Origin: Isoetes taiwanensis
Lineage: Eukaryota; Streptophyta; Lycopodiopsida; Isoetales; Isoetaceae
Length of the DNA stretch: 64,000 nucleotides
Assembly (NCBI GenBank): GCA_021234155.1
Contig: JAJEKV010000051.1
Span: 7,540,761-7,604,760 of the forward strand
Direction of reading: 5' to 3'
Shown: one piece after another, positions 1 through 9,689 of the stretch
Layout of the letters: the number at the start of each line of letters is the position of its first letter
Numbering within the stretch: position 1 is the stretch's first letter
Made by a program: the position numbers and the translations under genes
Notes under the pieces: generated by a model
The model's database searches: none
Seen by the model: only the letters and a program-made list of their open reading frames with translations
What the model was told of the DNA's origin: nothing

Positions 1-330
1 ACTTGATAGGATCCTCAAACCTCGAAAAGTGGGAAAATTTTTTCTCATTTTTGTAGTTTGTGCTAAGCTAGTAACAATTAAGCGAATTGGAACTTAATAA
101 GACTAAAAAGAATGAGCCAGGTAAGGTGGTCTCACAGCTCGCGTTAAGACTGTCTCGCGCTAAGTTATTTGCGCCGCCTGGTTGCAGAACTAAACTTTAG
201 TTATTGCGGCGAGACATTGATCTAAAACAGCTTGAAAAGTCATAAAATTAAAAAAGTAACTTGGTAATTCGAATGTTAGCCTAGGAACTAGCTAGATTAG
301 TCTAGTTTTTCAATCTATTTGAACCTCATC
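1..330 (+). repeat. Leader fragment of a sister Ty3/gypsy element
   Basis: This stretch is closely similar to 4023-4350, the untranslated leader just after the primer-binding site of the large element. Both begin with the same 'acttgataggatcctcaaac' stretch and stay alignable to about position 300-330. It is therefore the leader of a second, related element whose LTR lies left of the window. No trace of the H3-like ORF follows it. Confidence 0.75.
129..215 (+). repeat. Degenerate copy of the leader hairpin
   Basis: It starts with gtctcaca and ends with cgagac, with the central 'actaaactttagt' loop region kept. It occupies the same leader position as the hairpin at 4162-4227 but is longer and rearranged, so the hairpin predates the divergence of the two elements. 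Confidence 0.5.
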
Positions 331-1305
331 TTAAAAGGATTCCCGGGGTAGCAGGAATTGAACCTCCCACCCACAGGATTGAACCCCCCCAAACCCCCCC
401 GTGCCAACCACTGAGGGCGGGCATCGTTTGTGTTTGAATTATAATTCTTAATTAGATTTAAGCTTTCGTTCGTGTCTCGTTATGTCCTATTTCTGTTTAA
501 GATAAACCAAGATCAGATCAGATTATCTAGAGCCAGCAACGACATTAACAGACTGGAGGCCGCCAAGAATATATATATAATAGATAATTCCGATCAGATG
601 AGGTTACGAAGGCAGTGAAAAGAAGATTGCACAGATGAAGAAAAGAAGAATTAACTGTAGCTGAAGGCATGAACATGATATTAATGATATTAATGTAGTG
701 GTGTCAATGTAATGTTTTGATTATGTAATACCTCCATGGGGAGGAAAATTTCTGAAGGAAGGTAGTTTTGAAGTAATGTCTATCAAGGGTAAAGCAGCCT
801 CAATAAAATCAATAAAATCAAATGAATCTAAAGTAATATATGTTACTGATAAATTAGCTTCAAGGTACAGCTCAAAAAATCGCCTCAACGATGAAATGAT
901 CCTGATCCATAGCATACTACACGAAGACAAGACACGGATATATGGGAAGTCATAAACAGATCACTGGAAGGTTACTAATGGAGTTCACAAATAGTAAGTC
1001 CCACCAGCAGATATATACACAAACAGGGAAGCATTACAGGAGACACCGGGCTTCAGTGGGCAAGAGAACACTGCAGAACACAATGGATAACATGCGTAAA
1101 TAGACAAACTGGATCATATCATGGGAGACATCTGCTGGGAGTGGGAAGGTGGCGAACGCGCCGAAAAGGAATACAAGTGGAGGGGCAACACATATCGGAC
1201 CGAGATAGGCAAAGGAACAGAATACCCCGCCACACGGGAACCGTGCATAGAAACACAAACAAAATGAGATCAACGGGGAACAAACAGAGAACGTGAGGAA
1301 CATCG
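331..1305. other. Unassigned sequence, no gene seen
   Basis: No convincing coding sequence on either strand. A C-rich patch lies near 361-410 and an AT-rich stretch near 570-720. Probably old transposon sequence. Confidence 0.4.
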
Positions 1306-1608
1306 AGTAAAAGGAGGACCGGGGGCAAGATACGGGGACAGAGAGGCTATGCCTCGCCAGACACCGTGATAGCGAGGGCTAGACCCACCAACCGGTAACC
1401 CTACCACCAAAACTCACTAGCGCTGAGGGGCGGCATATGACTTATTTACGAGGTATGGAGAATACCTCGCCTATCATTTCTGTCGGCCAAAGACAGTAAA
1501 AGGTGGACGGGGGCAAGTTACGGACAAATGAGGCCAAGCCTCCCGCCCAGGCACCGTGATAGCGAGGGCTAGACCCACCAACTGGTACCCCGGACCACTA
1601 AAAACTCA
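1306..1608. repeat. Two-copy direct repeat of about 113 bp
   Basis: 1306-1418 and 1495-1608 are diverged copies sharing 'ccgtgatagcgagggcta' and the following 'gacccaccaac'. A short perfect stem (gaggtat...atacctc) lies between them near 1450-1468, and a second one (ggtatctc...gagatacc) follows near 1630. The function is unknown; it may be the regulatory part of an older retroelement. Confidence 0.7.
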
Positions 1609-1954
1609 TTATAATACCTTGTAAGTGGTATCTCCTTATGGGCGAGATACCAACGTAATTAATGCAGGCATGCATATACCCAACTAAGCAACCTCGAAAA
1701 ACCCAAAAGGATCAACCTTGGGCAACAGACAAAAGAAGGTAAATGATAATAAAAGAGATGGACGAAATTAATTAGGTTTTAAAATTTGAAATTCAAATCA
1801 AAACGGTAATTACGGTAATTACGAATAAAAATGCCGTTTAGAATTAGGGAATATATAGTCATAGTGGGGGGACGACGGCTAGCTTACAGATTGAGAGCCG
1901 AGCACAAGCGCACTGCCTAAGAGCCACCACAGAGTCCTGTGGCACAGGATTATC

Positions 1955-2680
1955 TTGCAAACGAAGACCATGGCCGACAGCACCAATGGTAGCCAACAGA
2001 GAAGGTCGGATGTGGAAAGAGCCCCGGTGAGCCAACAGGACCTACGGGACTTCCTGGCACAGATGGATAAGCGGCTGGAATCAAAGATCCCGAACCCGAT
2101 GCACTTAACGCTTTTGGGCGGAAACGTGCAACAAAGAACAAAAACAGACCATCAATAGCATGGACCTGGAGAGTAGGAGGGGTGGAGAAGATGAATGAGG
2201 AAATGCAAATGGAGGATGGACGAAATCAAGAAGAAAAAAGGCAAAGATCCCGCAAAGTTGGTTGAATTAGAGAAATCAAATGTTGAGATGGATGCATGGG
2301 AGTCATTTGATAGGATAAAGCCACACTTAAGGGAATATGAGGAGCAAAATAAAATTAAGCATGATGTTAGGCTAATTGGTATAGCAGAAAGGCCTAACGA
2401 GGATATATATCGAAAGCTATCGCTGTGAAGTGTTAGAAACGGTGTTCAAGGAGCACGAGGGCTTTATCATCAAAAAGCCATACGATCAGGCCAATGGAGG
2501 GGGAGACCGAGACACATAAATTTGACGTTAAGGGATTTGGCCACCAAGGAAAGGATCCTACGGATGGGACCCAGATTAAAGAATGGAATCAAGGTACAGG
2601 AGTCTTTAACGGTGATGCAGAGACAGGGGCTGCACAGGGAGTTGGCCAAAGCCAGAGACCTGAACCAAGCAGGGATACAA
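1955..2680 (+). pseudogene. L1-like LINE ORF1 remnant
   Basis: Three plus-strand pieces together resemble an L1 ORF1 nucleic-acid-binding protein. The start is an ATG at 1970 (MADSTNGSQQ). A lysine/glutamate-rich coiled-coil-like part covers about 2195-2330. A segment with HDVRLIGIAERPNED follows, like the RRM region, and then RHINLTLRDLATKERIL and LKNGIKVQESL, like the C-terminal domain. Stops and frameshifts near 2158, 2194 and 2425 break it. It ends abruptly at 2680, where LTR sequence begins, so the rest was lost or never present. An atatatag box about 120 bp before the ATG may be a promoter remnant. The assignment rests on pattern recognition only. Confidence 0.5.
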
Positions 2681-3957
2681 GCCTACATAAGGCACCAAAC
2701 CCTAACTTTCCTTTTTTCGCCCACAGACCTTCCGAGCTCCGATTCGCGCGCCTGAGGAGTCAATTCCAACTCCCACAATCTGCCCGTGCGCCCCAGCCTG
2801 TCAGATCATCCTTCCGACCGCATCCCGAAGCAGAACAGAGACATGGACGCCTTCGGATCGAGAGGAGTGAACCAGGGATCAGGTATTTGGTCGATTGAAT
2901 AGCCTAAACCTTATTAATTCCAGCCTCGAACCAGTAGGTTTAGCCTATTAAATCACCCTTAGTAGCCAAGCAGATCCTGAGATTGACTCTAACTAAAGAA
3001 CCTAACTCTATGAGATAGATTAGTTCTTTATTACTTATGTTGATATGATGGACGGATGTATTCTGTGGACTCATTGTATTGGGAAGGGGGGTAGAGACTT
3101 GAAGCTTAGTAGATGATGCTCCTAGATAGTCCCTCTTAGTGCATTACTAGATTTCGGCCTGTACAAGAACCCCACCGGTTGTGGGTGAAGGGCCGACCCG
3201 GCTTAGAATGAGGTTAGGTGTTACGACCCTTGACCGATCCCTCGGTGTGTAAGGCCTCACCGGGATCAAGTGACTAGGTCTAATGGCTTGCCACTGAGTG
3301 TGGGTAAGGCATGGGCTCGACACCCGTGGGGTGGAGTTCACCTTCCAGTGGGTTAAGTCGAATAAGGGCAGTGGCCCTCTAGCCACCTTGGGTCCGCATG
3401 GAGATCTCTGGTGGGAGTGATCCCTACCTGCCCCATCGGGCCCGGGAGATGCAACCCGGGGAATAGCCCCTTTGGCTATGCATCCGTGAGCTCTGATCGA
3501 GGTCCCAACACTTTTCAACCTACTCGCAAAGTGTGCATGTGGGGGGCGGATGGAGTGGACAACCCTAAGCCATGTTCTTATGCCAGCCCAATCCATTGTC
3601 ATGATTACATGCACTTGCGAACTCACGGAGACCCAAGCTTGTCAGTCATCCCCTGGAGTCTGAGCCTTGGGTAGGAACTTCCTTTGTATTGTGCTGATCT
3701 TTGTCTATGCAGATGTTGATGTGCCACCCTTCGAGGTGGATATATGATGTTATATTACTGATGTGTATGTTTACGCTTCCGCAGCTAGGTAGGCCCTGAG
3801 GGAGACGGGGTAAAATGACCCCTTCACTCTTCCCATTGTGGACTCCAGACGGTCACAGTGATATGTGGAGGGCCCTGTATCAGTATGGAGCTGGTACGGG
3901 GGATGAACTCCTGTTTGTATATGGTGCGGGCATCGTATATGAGTAGGGGACGTCACA
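2681..3957 (+). repeat. 5' LTR, truncated at its left end
   Basis: It aligns with 14163-15427 of the 3' LTR. The first 260 bp are almost identical (one difference seen), whereas the block at about 3140-3280 differs by many small indels, so divergence is uneven. The 220 bp found at 13943-14162 are absent here, and the left edge joins directly to the L1-like remnant. The LTR ends in CGTCACA just before the primer site. Confidence 0.9.
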
Positions 3958-3958
3958 G

Positions 3959-3970
3959 TGGTATCAGAGC
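3959..3970 (+). other. Primer-binding site for initiator Met tRNA
   Basis: TGGTATCAGAGC lies one base after the LTR end. It is the usual plant retrotransposon match to the 3' end of initiator methionine tRNA. Confidence 0.92.
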
Positions 3971-4161
3971 AATGTTCTTGGAGACCAAGAGCAAAGCACT
4001 GACCATGCTCCCAATAGTACTAACTTGATAGGATCCTCAAACCCCGAAAAGTGGGAAAAAGTTTTCTCATTTTTGTAGTTTATGCTAAGCTAGTAACAGT
4101 TAAGTGAATTCGAACATAATAAGACTAAAAAGAATGAGCCAAAACCTCCTCAGGCAAGGTG

Positions 4162-4227
4162 GTCTCACACGTCGCGCCTGGTCAAAGAACTGAACTTTAG
4201 TTTTTGAGCAGGCGCTACCTGTGAGAC
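4162..4227 (+). repeat. Leader hairpin, copy A
   Basis: A 66-bp imperfect palindrome running from gtctcacac to gtgagac. The arms pair through gcgcctgg / caggcgc and the actaaa-type inner stem. It is the first of four copies inside this element; two precede each extra ORF. Confidence 0.88.
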
Positions 4228-4351
4228 ATCGAGTAAGAACACCTTAAAACTTGATGAATTTGAGAAAAGTAATATGGTAAGGCCAGCTCCAAGGTAAGAA
4301 TTAGTTAGAATAGTATGTTTAAATCACTTAAATTACTTAACAATATGTAAG

Positions 4352-4418
4352 ATCTCACACGTAGCGCCTGGTCTAAAAACTAAACTCTAGTTTTTGAACA
4401 GGGCGCTACCTGTGAGAC
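4352..4418 (+). repeat. Leader hairpin, copy B
   Basis: A 67-bp palindrome with the same arms as copy A (first base changed) and the inner stem aaaaactaaact / tagttttt. It lies 267 bp upstream of the H3-like start codon at 4619. Confidence 0.88.
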
Positions 4419-4509
4419 CAATAACTAGAAAAACTCTGAAATAAGTGTATGTTTTAAGTTGGCATGTTAAATAGAGCAACCTGAATTTTGACCTAAAAAT
4501 TGCCCAAGC

Positions 4510-4517
4510 TATAAATA
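4510..4517 (+). promoter_or_regulatory. TATA box upstream of the H3-like ORF
   Basis: TATAAATA lies 102 bp before the ATG at 4619. Sequence after it (cccctcattt, then tcccgctc and a cttag-like motif) is shared with the region after the TATA box at 6556. A separate internal promoter for the ORF is therefore plausible, but transcription is not shown. Confidence 0.55.
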
Positions 4518-4618
4518 GATGTAGACCCCCCTCATTTGTACGTTCCCGCCTTAGAAATCTGCTCCCGCTCTCTAAGGCGATCTTTGGCGCCCGATATCCG
4601 ATCGTCAATCCGTCAAAC

Positions 4619-5953
4619 ATGGCCCGCACAAAACAGACTGCCAGGAAAGCCCGCCCAGGCGAATCGACCAGCGCCCTTGATCCCAGTATGATTCAGCGCA
4701 TGCTTCAAGAGCGCCTCCTTAACACCAACGGTCAGTCTTCTTCGAGCGAGGGAGAACCTTCAGATGAGCACAATAGGGAAGAATCCCAACAGGGAGGAGA
4801 GCAGAACGAGGAGATGGACCAGCAGATCGACCGGGAAGAAGACGTGCACTCGGACACAGGAACAGAGCTGCTCGAGGAGGAAGAGGAGGGAGCACAGAGA
4901 GAAAGGAGGACCAAGGCTCATGAGGAGCAGAGACTGCCGACTCCCGAGCCGACCATCGATGAGCAACTCGAAGCCTGGATCCGCGAGAAGGAGGCCGAGG
5001 AGCGAGATGAACGGCGGGAGCCGAGGCTCGAGCCGGCTGAGGAGGAAGAGCTAGCAGCGTGGATTGCAAAACACGAGGCGAAACAACGTCGCCGGAAAAG
5101 CAGGAAGAGGAAGAGGGAAGAGGAGGAGGCGAAAGCGGCAGAGGAACTGAAGCAGAAGAAGGGGAAATTTGTGGGGAGCCCAAGGAAGCTCAAGGAAGTT
5201 CCGCAAGTCAAGAAGCCCAACCCTAAAATCGTGATCACTGAACGGCCACCTGACCAGCCACCGAACTCCTCCGGCGACTCCTCTGACGAGGACTACATCC
5301 CCAACACCGAAGGTGGAAGCTCTTCTAAGCCCTCAGGTGATGAGCAGGCAATACCCCACCAAGAGCACCCCGACCTGGAGCAGCGGGACCAAGTGCAGAA
5401 GCCCCCTCCTTATCCGAAGTGGGACAGGAAAAAGCAACCACGGCCCGCCCGAGAGTCCTATGTCACGGACCCCGTCAAGATCTATGAGAGAAAGATGAGG
5501 GAGCACGAGGCATACATGAAGGAGTGGGAGGCTTACAACTCCTACTACCAGGAGAACAGGGTCAGAACCATCGAGGGGAGACATCCAACGAAGAGCCAGA
5601 CATTAAGGCCGCCACCCCCAAAGCCCAAGGCCCCTAAGAGGCCAGCCAAGAAGAAGCCCAGCAGGAAGGAGACCGAAAGAAGAGCACTGAGGGAGATCAG
5701 ACACTTTCAGCGAAGCTATGGCCTCCTAATTCCCCGTGCCCCCTTTGCCCGTCTAGTCAGAGAAGTGATGCAGGACTTCAAGACCGACATGAGGGTCACG
5801 GATGAGATGCTGCTGGCACTGCAGGAAGCGGCGGAGCAGAGAATAGTGCAACATTTTGAAGACTCGACGGCTTGCACTGTTCATGCGAAGCGAGTAACAC
5901 TTATGAGGCAAGACATGCATCTTGCTAGTCGCATCAAGGGAGAACGCCCTTAA
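4619..5953 (+). CDS. Histone H3-like protein with H3 tail and H3 fold split by a long insert
   Basis: An uninterrupted 444-codon ORF with ATG in a good context (aacATGGcc). Residues 2-10 are ARTKQTARK, identical to the start of mature histone H3, including K4 and K9; the next residue is A, not S10. Residues 11-355 are low-complexity and highly charged, with acidic E-rich stretches, a [10 protein letters not shown] patch and a KR-rich end. Residues 356-444 align without gaps to H3 residues 47-135: ALREIR, PF.RLVRE, QDFKTD, ALQEA, FED, HAKRVT and the final GER are kept. My hand alignment gives about 51 of 89 identities. Equivalents of H3 C110, H113, R116 and D123 (the H3-H3 interface) and K79 are present; K56 is R, R63 is P and K122 is Q. 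Loop 1 has canonical length, which argues against CENH3. Expected location is the nucleus. The role (chromatin entry, silencing evasion or tethering) is unknown. The ORF is intact although gag-pol is broken. Confidence 0.93.
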   Translation: MARTKQTARKARPGESTSALDPSMIQRMLQERLLNTNGQSSSSEGEPSDEHNREESQQGGEQNEEMDQQIDREEDVHSDTGTELLEEEEEGAQRERRTKAHEEQRLPTPEPTIDEQLEAWIREKEAEERDERREPRLEPAEEEELAAWIAKHEAKQRRRKSRKRKREEEEAKAAEELKQKKGKFVGSPRKLKEVPQVKKPNPKIVITERPPDQPPNSSGDSSDEDYIPNTEGGSSSKPSGDEQAIPHQEHPDLEQRDQVQKPPPYPKWDRKKQPRPARESYVTDPVKIYERKMREHEAYMKEWEAYNSYYQENRVRTIEGRHPTKSQTLRPPPPKPKAPKRPAKKKPSRKETERRALREIRHFQRSYGLLIPRAPFARLVREVMQDFKTDMRVTDEMLLALQEAAEQRIVQHFEDSTACTVHAKRVTLMRQDMHLASRIKGERP

Positions 5954-6096
5954 ACATTTTGTAAATAATAAAAAATTTTGTAATATAAATCAATTTTGAG
6001 TACTTTACGTGTCTGAACTTGTTTAATTAGGACAAGTTAGCAGGTAGTAGTTTTTATTTTAGTAAAATAGGACATTTTCAGACCAAAAAGTGTGAT

Positions 6097-6163
6097 GTCT
6101 CACACGTCGTGCCTGGTCAAGAAACTAAAGTTTAGTTTTTAAACAGGGCGCTATCTGTGAGAC
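6097..6163 (+). repeat. Leader hairpin, copy C
   Basis: A 67-bp palindrome between the H3-like ORF and the second extra ORF, with the same arms as copies A and B and inner sequence aaactaaagtttagttttt. Confidence 0.88.
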
Positions 6164-6296
6164 CTTGCCCAACTTTGCCCAAAACAGCTCCAAATTGACC
6201 AAATAAGGGGTCAATTCTGCCTAAATTAATGAGTCTGTCATTCTTACACCCTTATTTTACCCAAATTGGACATGTTTTGATCAAAATGGAACTGAT

Positions 6297-6363
6297 GTCT
6301 CACACGTCGCGCCTGGTCAAGAAACTAAAGTGTAGCTTTTGAACGAGGCGCTACCTGTGAGAC
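6297..6363 (+). repeat. Leader hairpin, copy D
   Basis: A 67-bp palindrome, 134 bp after copy C, with arms nearly identical to it. Together C and D repeat the A/B arrangement in front of the second extra ORF. Confidence 0.88.
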
Positions 6364-6555
6364 CTCCTACCATTTCTTCACCATAACTTGTCCAAATGAT
6401 CTTCAACTTGTTATGTTAGGATCTTTAGGTAATCCAGTCATGCTCAAACCCTTAAATTAGTCTTCCAATTCCCATTTAGACCCCAATATAGGCTAGAATT
6501 GCCCAACCCCAAGAATTTTCCAAGTCACCCAAAAATTAGGGTTTTCCCCTTTTTC

Positions 6556-6563
6556 TATAAATA
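6556..6563 (+). promoter_or_regulatory. TATA box upstream of the second extra ORF
   Basis: TATAAATA lies 115 bp before the ATG at 6678. The downstream leader shares ccctcattt, tacgt, tcccgctc and cttag motifs with the leader of the H3-like ORF, which suggests duplicated promoter modules. Confidence 0.55.
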
Positions 6564-6677
6564 GGTCCCTCATTTCTTACGTAGCACCCTACGAGTTTTC
6601 TCCCGCTCCCTTAGCCGATTTCCCAGCTCCCTGAGGCGCTCTTGCATCCGTTTGCTAGTCTCTTCCTCGATAGACCC

Positions 6678-8198
6678 ATGGCAACCTCTGATTTCAGGCG
6701 ATGGTACAGCGCCAGCGCTCGTGCTGCCGAGGCTGACATCGATGAGATTTTCCGGGTCTTCCGGAAAGAAATAGATGTCCAAGCAACCTTGCACGCAACC
6801 CCAGCATATAGCAGAGTCCTGTCTGAATTCCAAGCTAGGGTAGAGCCATCGTTAGTGCAGCTCCCACCTTGCATAGGCTACTTTGTTCCTAGGCAATCCC
6901 TTCAAGCAGCCTTAGGCGATGTTCCAAACATTGCCAAGTATCTCACAAACAAGGCCCAGCGCATGCCCGAGCCAATGGTCCTGACTGTCAACAGGACCAA
7001 GTACTTCTCTTTCAACGCTGCCTTAGCAATTTTTCTTACCCACCGTGCCGAGAACCCCATGGGAGAAACCTCCCATGGACGTGGACCCATTAGCCACAGC
7101 AGCAGCACAACAGCTCCTTTCGCAGTACGAACAGGAGCAAGAAGGAAAAGAAGAAGACGAGGAGTCAGAGGAAGAGGATGAGGACTATGTCGAGCTCGAC
7201 CCAGCGGAAGAGCAGCGGCTAGCAGAACAAGAGTTGCAAGAATTCGAAAGAAGCCGGCAAACTCTCAGGATCGCGCCACCCCTTGGGGCTAGGTATCACA
7301 AGCCTAGCCCCCATCATCGTCGAGGGCGAAGAGTATTTGCTTCTAAGCGACATCCAGAACCTCCCGGAGTGCAGGGAAAGGGAGTATCGACCTGACGAGT
7401 TGCTGCACCAACTCCGGAGAACAGACCTGGACGACTTCATCGTCCGAGGAACTTCCGACTTCCCACTCCAAGTAAGGGAAGCCGACACTTACACGCGAGA
7501 GTCCACCTCCGACATTCAAGCCTATAGCAATATCAGGCAGATTATGGAGGCAGGGCAACTACCGACGGAGGAAGAGTTCCTTGATCTACAGGAACAGATG
7601 GGGATCCGCCACAAGACCTCGAACATCTTAACGGCAAGTTCTTCGACAACACCTCCCCGAGAGCGAAGAGGCGAGTTCGACCTCAGGAGAGCTTCAGCAA
7701 CAGTCAGAGACTACAGAGAGCTCACCACGGTGGAGGTCGATGACTATGCCAGCAGACACAGAGTTGGAGGTCGAGGAGGCGAGGACCCGTCACACAACGA
7801 CAGGTCATTGCGGTATTACCTTCCCCTGCTGATGGACGGAAGAATAGCGGTAATTCACCACAAATTCACCCCCCAGGGGCGAGGAAGGAGTATCGATGCT
7901 AATTGCGCTCTCAGGCTTTGGCCGGCATGCTCGGCTAGCTCCCAACACCGAGTATGCCATCCTGGTGAAGAGAGCGGTAGCACTCGATATTTTTGACTTC
8001 GCCATACCTTACAGACGGCAGGGAAGACTGGCAGTGACCGCAGCCTATATCTCCGAGCGCAGGATAGAAGATTTGGCGAGAGCTTCGCAGGGTGGATCTT
8101 CAATCAACGTCCTTAGGAACTTGGGTCATTCGGTAGGAACAGCCCAAGTGAAGAAGTTCCTAGAGGATAATCCATCATACCGGCGATTTCAAGAATAG
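6678..8198 (+). pseudogene. Second extra ORF of the retroelement, unrecognised and frameshifted
   Basis: The likely start is the ATG at 6678 (cccATGGc). The reading frame changes near 7040-7085, near 7260-7290 and near 7840-7895; with these shifts, coding runs about 500 codons to a stop at 8196-8198. The first part (ATSDFRRWYSASARAA) is helical-looking. The second carries a strongly acidic tract at about 7140-7215 (EEDEESEEEDEDYVEL). The later part is mixed alpha/beta-like and ends KKFLEDNPSYRRFQE. I see no histone fold, zinc finger, transmembrane segment or Env feature. An acidic tract is common in histone-binding proteins, which would fit the H3-like neighbour, but that is only an inference. 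Confidence 0.7.
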
Positions 8199-8357
8199 TT
8201 ATACTCTTGATCCCGAAAGCCTTTTTGTATTAACATATTATATAATATGAATATAATTTCTTTTGCACTTTAAATGTTTTGTTGATGTAATTTTGTTCCG
8301 CAACTATACCAACAATACATATAATGCAAGAGAACAAATGAAACTAACCGTACAGCC

Positions 8358-9640
8358 ATGACCGACTGTGTATGCAGATAGGGAACAACGAACGGTCGAG
8401 CAAAATAGGAGGCTCGACGAAAATGAAAGGACCCCCGACAGACAACATATCCCAAGGAACCTGTTCGGGCAATACGGCCCCCTGACTCCAGAAGAGGAGA
8501 TGTCACAAATGAGGACGGAGCTGGACCAGATTAAGGCTCTACTAGCAGCACAAGCATCATCCGGGCCACAAACGACACCCCGAAAGTCGGGGAAAGACAA
8601 GAGGAGGAGTAAGAGAAGGAGGTCCCCCAGCACAGAGACCTCCGACACAAGTTCGGTCTCGGATTCTGAGTCCGAAAAAGAGGCGGAAGAAGTGCCGGAC
8701 CGCAGAGACGGCCGACAGAAGGAAGCTAAGGCGCTGGATTACCAGAAGAAGGTAGACTCGGTACTGGGCAATGTATGGAAGGCCCGGAAACTCGAATAAT
8801 TCTCGGGGGAGAACAGGTCAGGATTAGAAGCAGAGGCATGGCTAGACGAAATGAGTGAGTACGGCAATGCCTATGGCATGAAGGACAAGGACAAAGGCAG
8901 GGTGGCAACCGCCAACTTGAAGGGAGCCGCACGAATCTGGTGGAAGGGCTATGCCAAGGCGCATGGCTTGAGCAGAGATCGGTGCAGATTTAAGAAGTTC
9001 TCAAAAGCCTTCAAGTGCCACTATGTTCCTCGAGAACACAAGTCAAATATGATGCAGCAGTTCTACAGATTGCAGCAAGGCTACAAGACGGTGCAGAAAT
9101 ACACCGAAGAGTTTATGAGACTAAGGTTGTATGTGCCGAAGCTGAGCGAGAAACACGCAGTGGAAAGCTACATAGAAGGGTTGAACGAGGAAATTAAGAA
9201 ACTCGTAAGGGCAATAGACCCCAAAACAGTGTCTGAAGCGGAATCCAAGGCAATTAGTTTGCAAGGGTCGGGGCCTTAGAACAGCGCACAGAAGCAGCCT
9301 TACTACCAGGACAGAGGCAAAGCAACAGGGAGTTACAGCCCTAGGGCAGCCAGCCCAAGTCCAGCAAAGTCCCCATACAATAGCAACCAGGGGAAACAAC
9401 AGGAAAGAAAGCAGGTGTCCTTCAAGGACAAACAGGAAGGGTCCAACTACTCGAAAGCAGTACGGTCCTTCTTACAGGCGATGCCCAAGGAGAAAAGGCA
9501 GGAATGCATGGAGAAGCAGCTCTGCTTTAGATGTTTCCAACCGGGCCACCGAACGGCGAACTGCCCATTTGTTATGAGCTCAGCACTAGCGGAGTTGGGC
9601 GGATGGGACACTCCGTCAGATGAGGAGGGCGAGGCAGCAC
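8358..9640 (+). pseudogene. gag: gag, broken
   Basis: The coding frame is open from 8368. The only nearby ATG (8358) is one base out of frame, so the start has probably suffered an indel. An N-terminal charged region with an RRSKRRR patch is followed by the capsid-like core: AWLDEM, ARIWWKGY, and the QGYKTVQKYTEEF segment typical of Ty3/gypsy Gag. A CCHC zinc knuckle ([14 protein letters not shown]) lies at about 9526-9567. In-frame stops TAA at 8797 and TAG at 9277 interrupt it. Gag and Pol share one frame, with no separating stop beyond these lesions. Confidence 0.88.
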
Positions 9641-9689
9641 GCGACTACATTCAGGGTGAGTGCCACATCTTCGCTGCTATAGATACAGA

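Noticed and set aside
2494-2898. 134-codon ORF across the L1/LTR junction
   Set aside because: Its second half repeats word for word in the 3' LTR ORF (14138-14380) and its first half is an off-frame reading of the L1-like remnant, so it is not a gene.
4719-5238. Minus-strand ORFs opposite the H3-like ORF
   Set aside because: They are Ser/Leu-rich shadows of the acidic plus-strand codons, with no domain.
4619-5953. CENH3 (centromeric H3) as the identity of the H3-like ORF
   Set aside because: CENH3 proteins have an altered tail and usually a longer loop 1. Here the tail start is canonical and the fold aligns to H3 without a gap.
6678-8198. Envelope-like or second histone gene
   Set aside because: No signal peptide, membrane segment, coiled-coil fusion region or histone-fold motif could be seen in any of the three frames.
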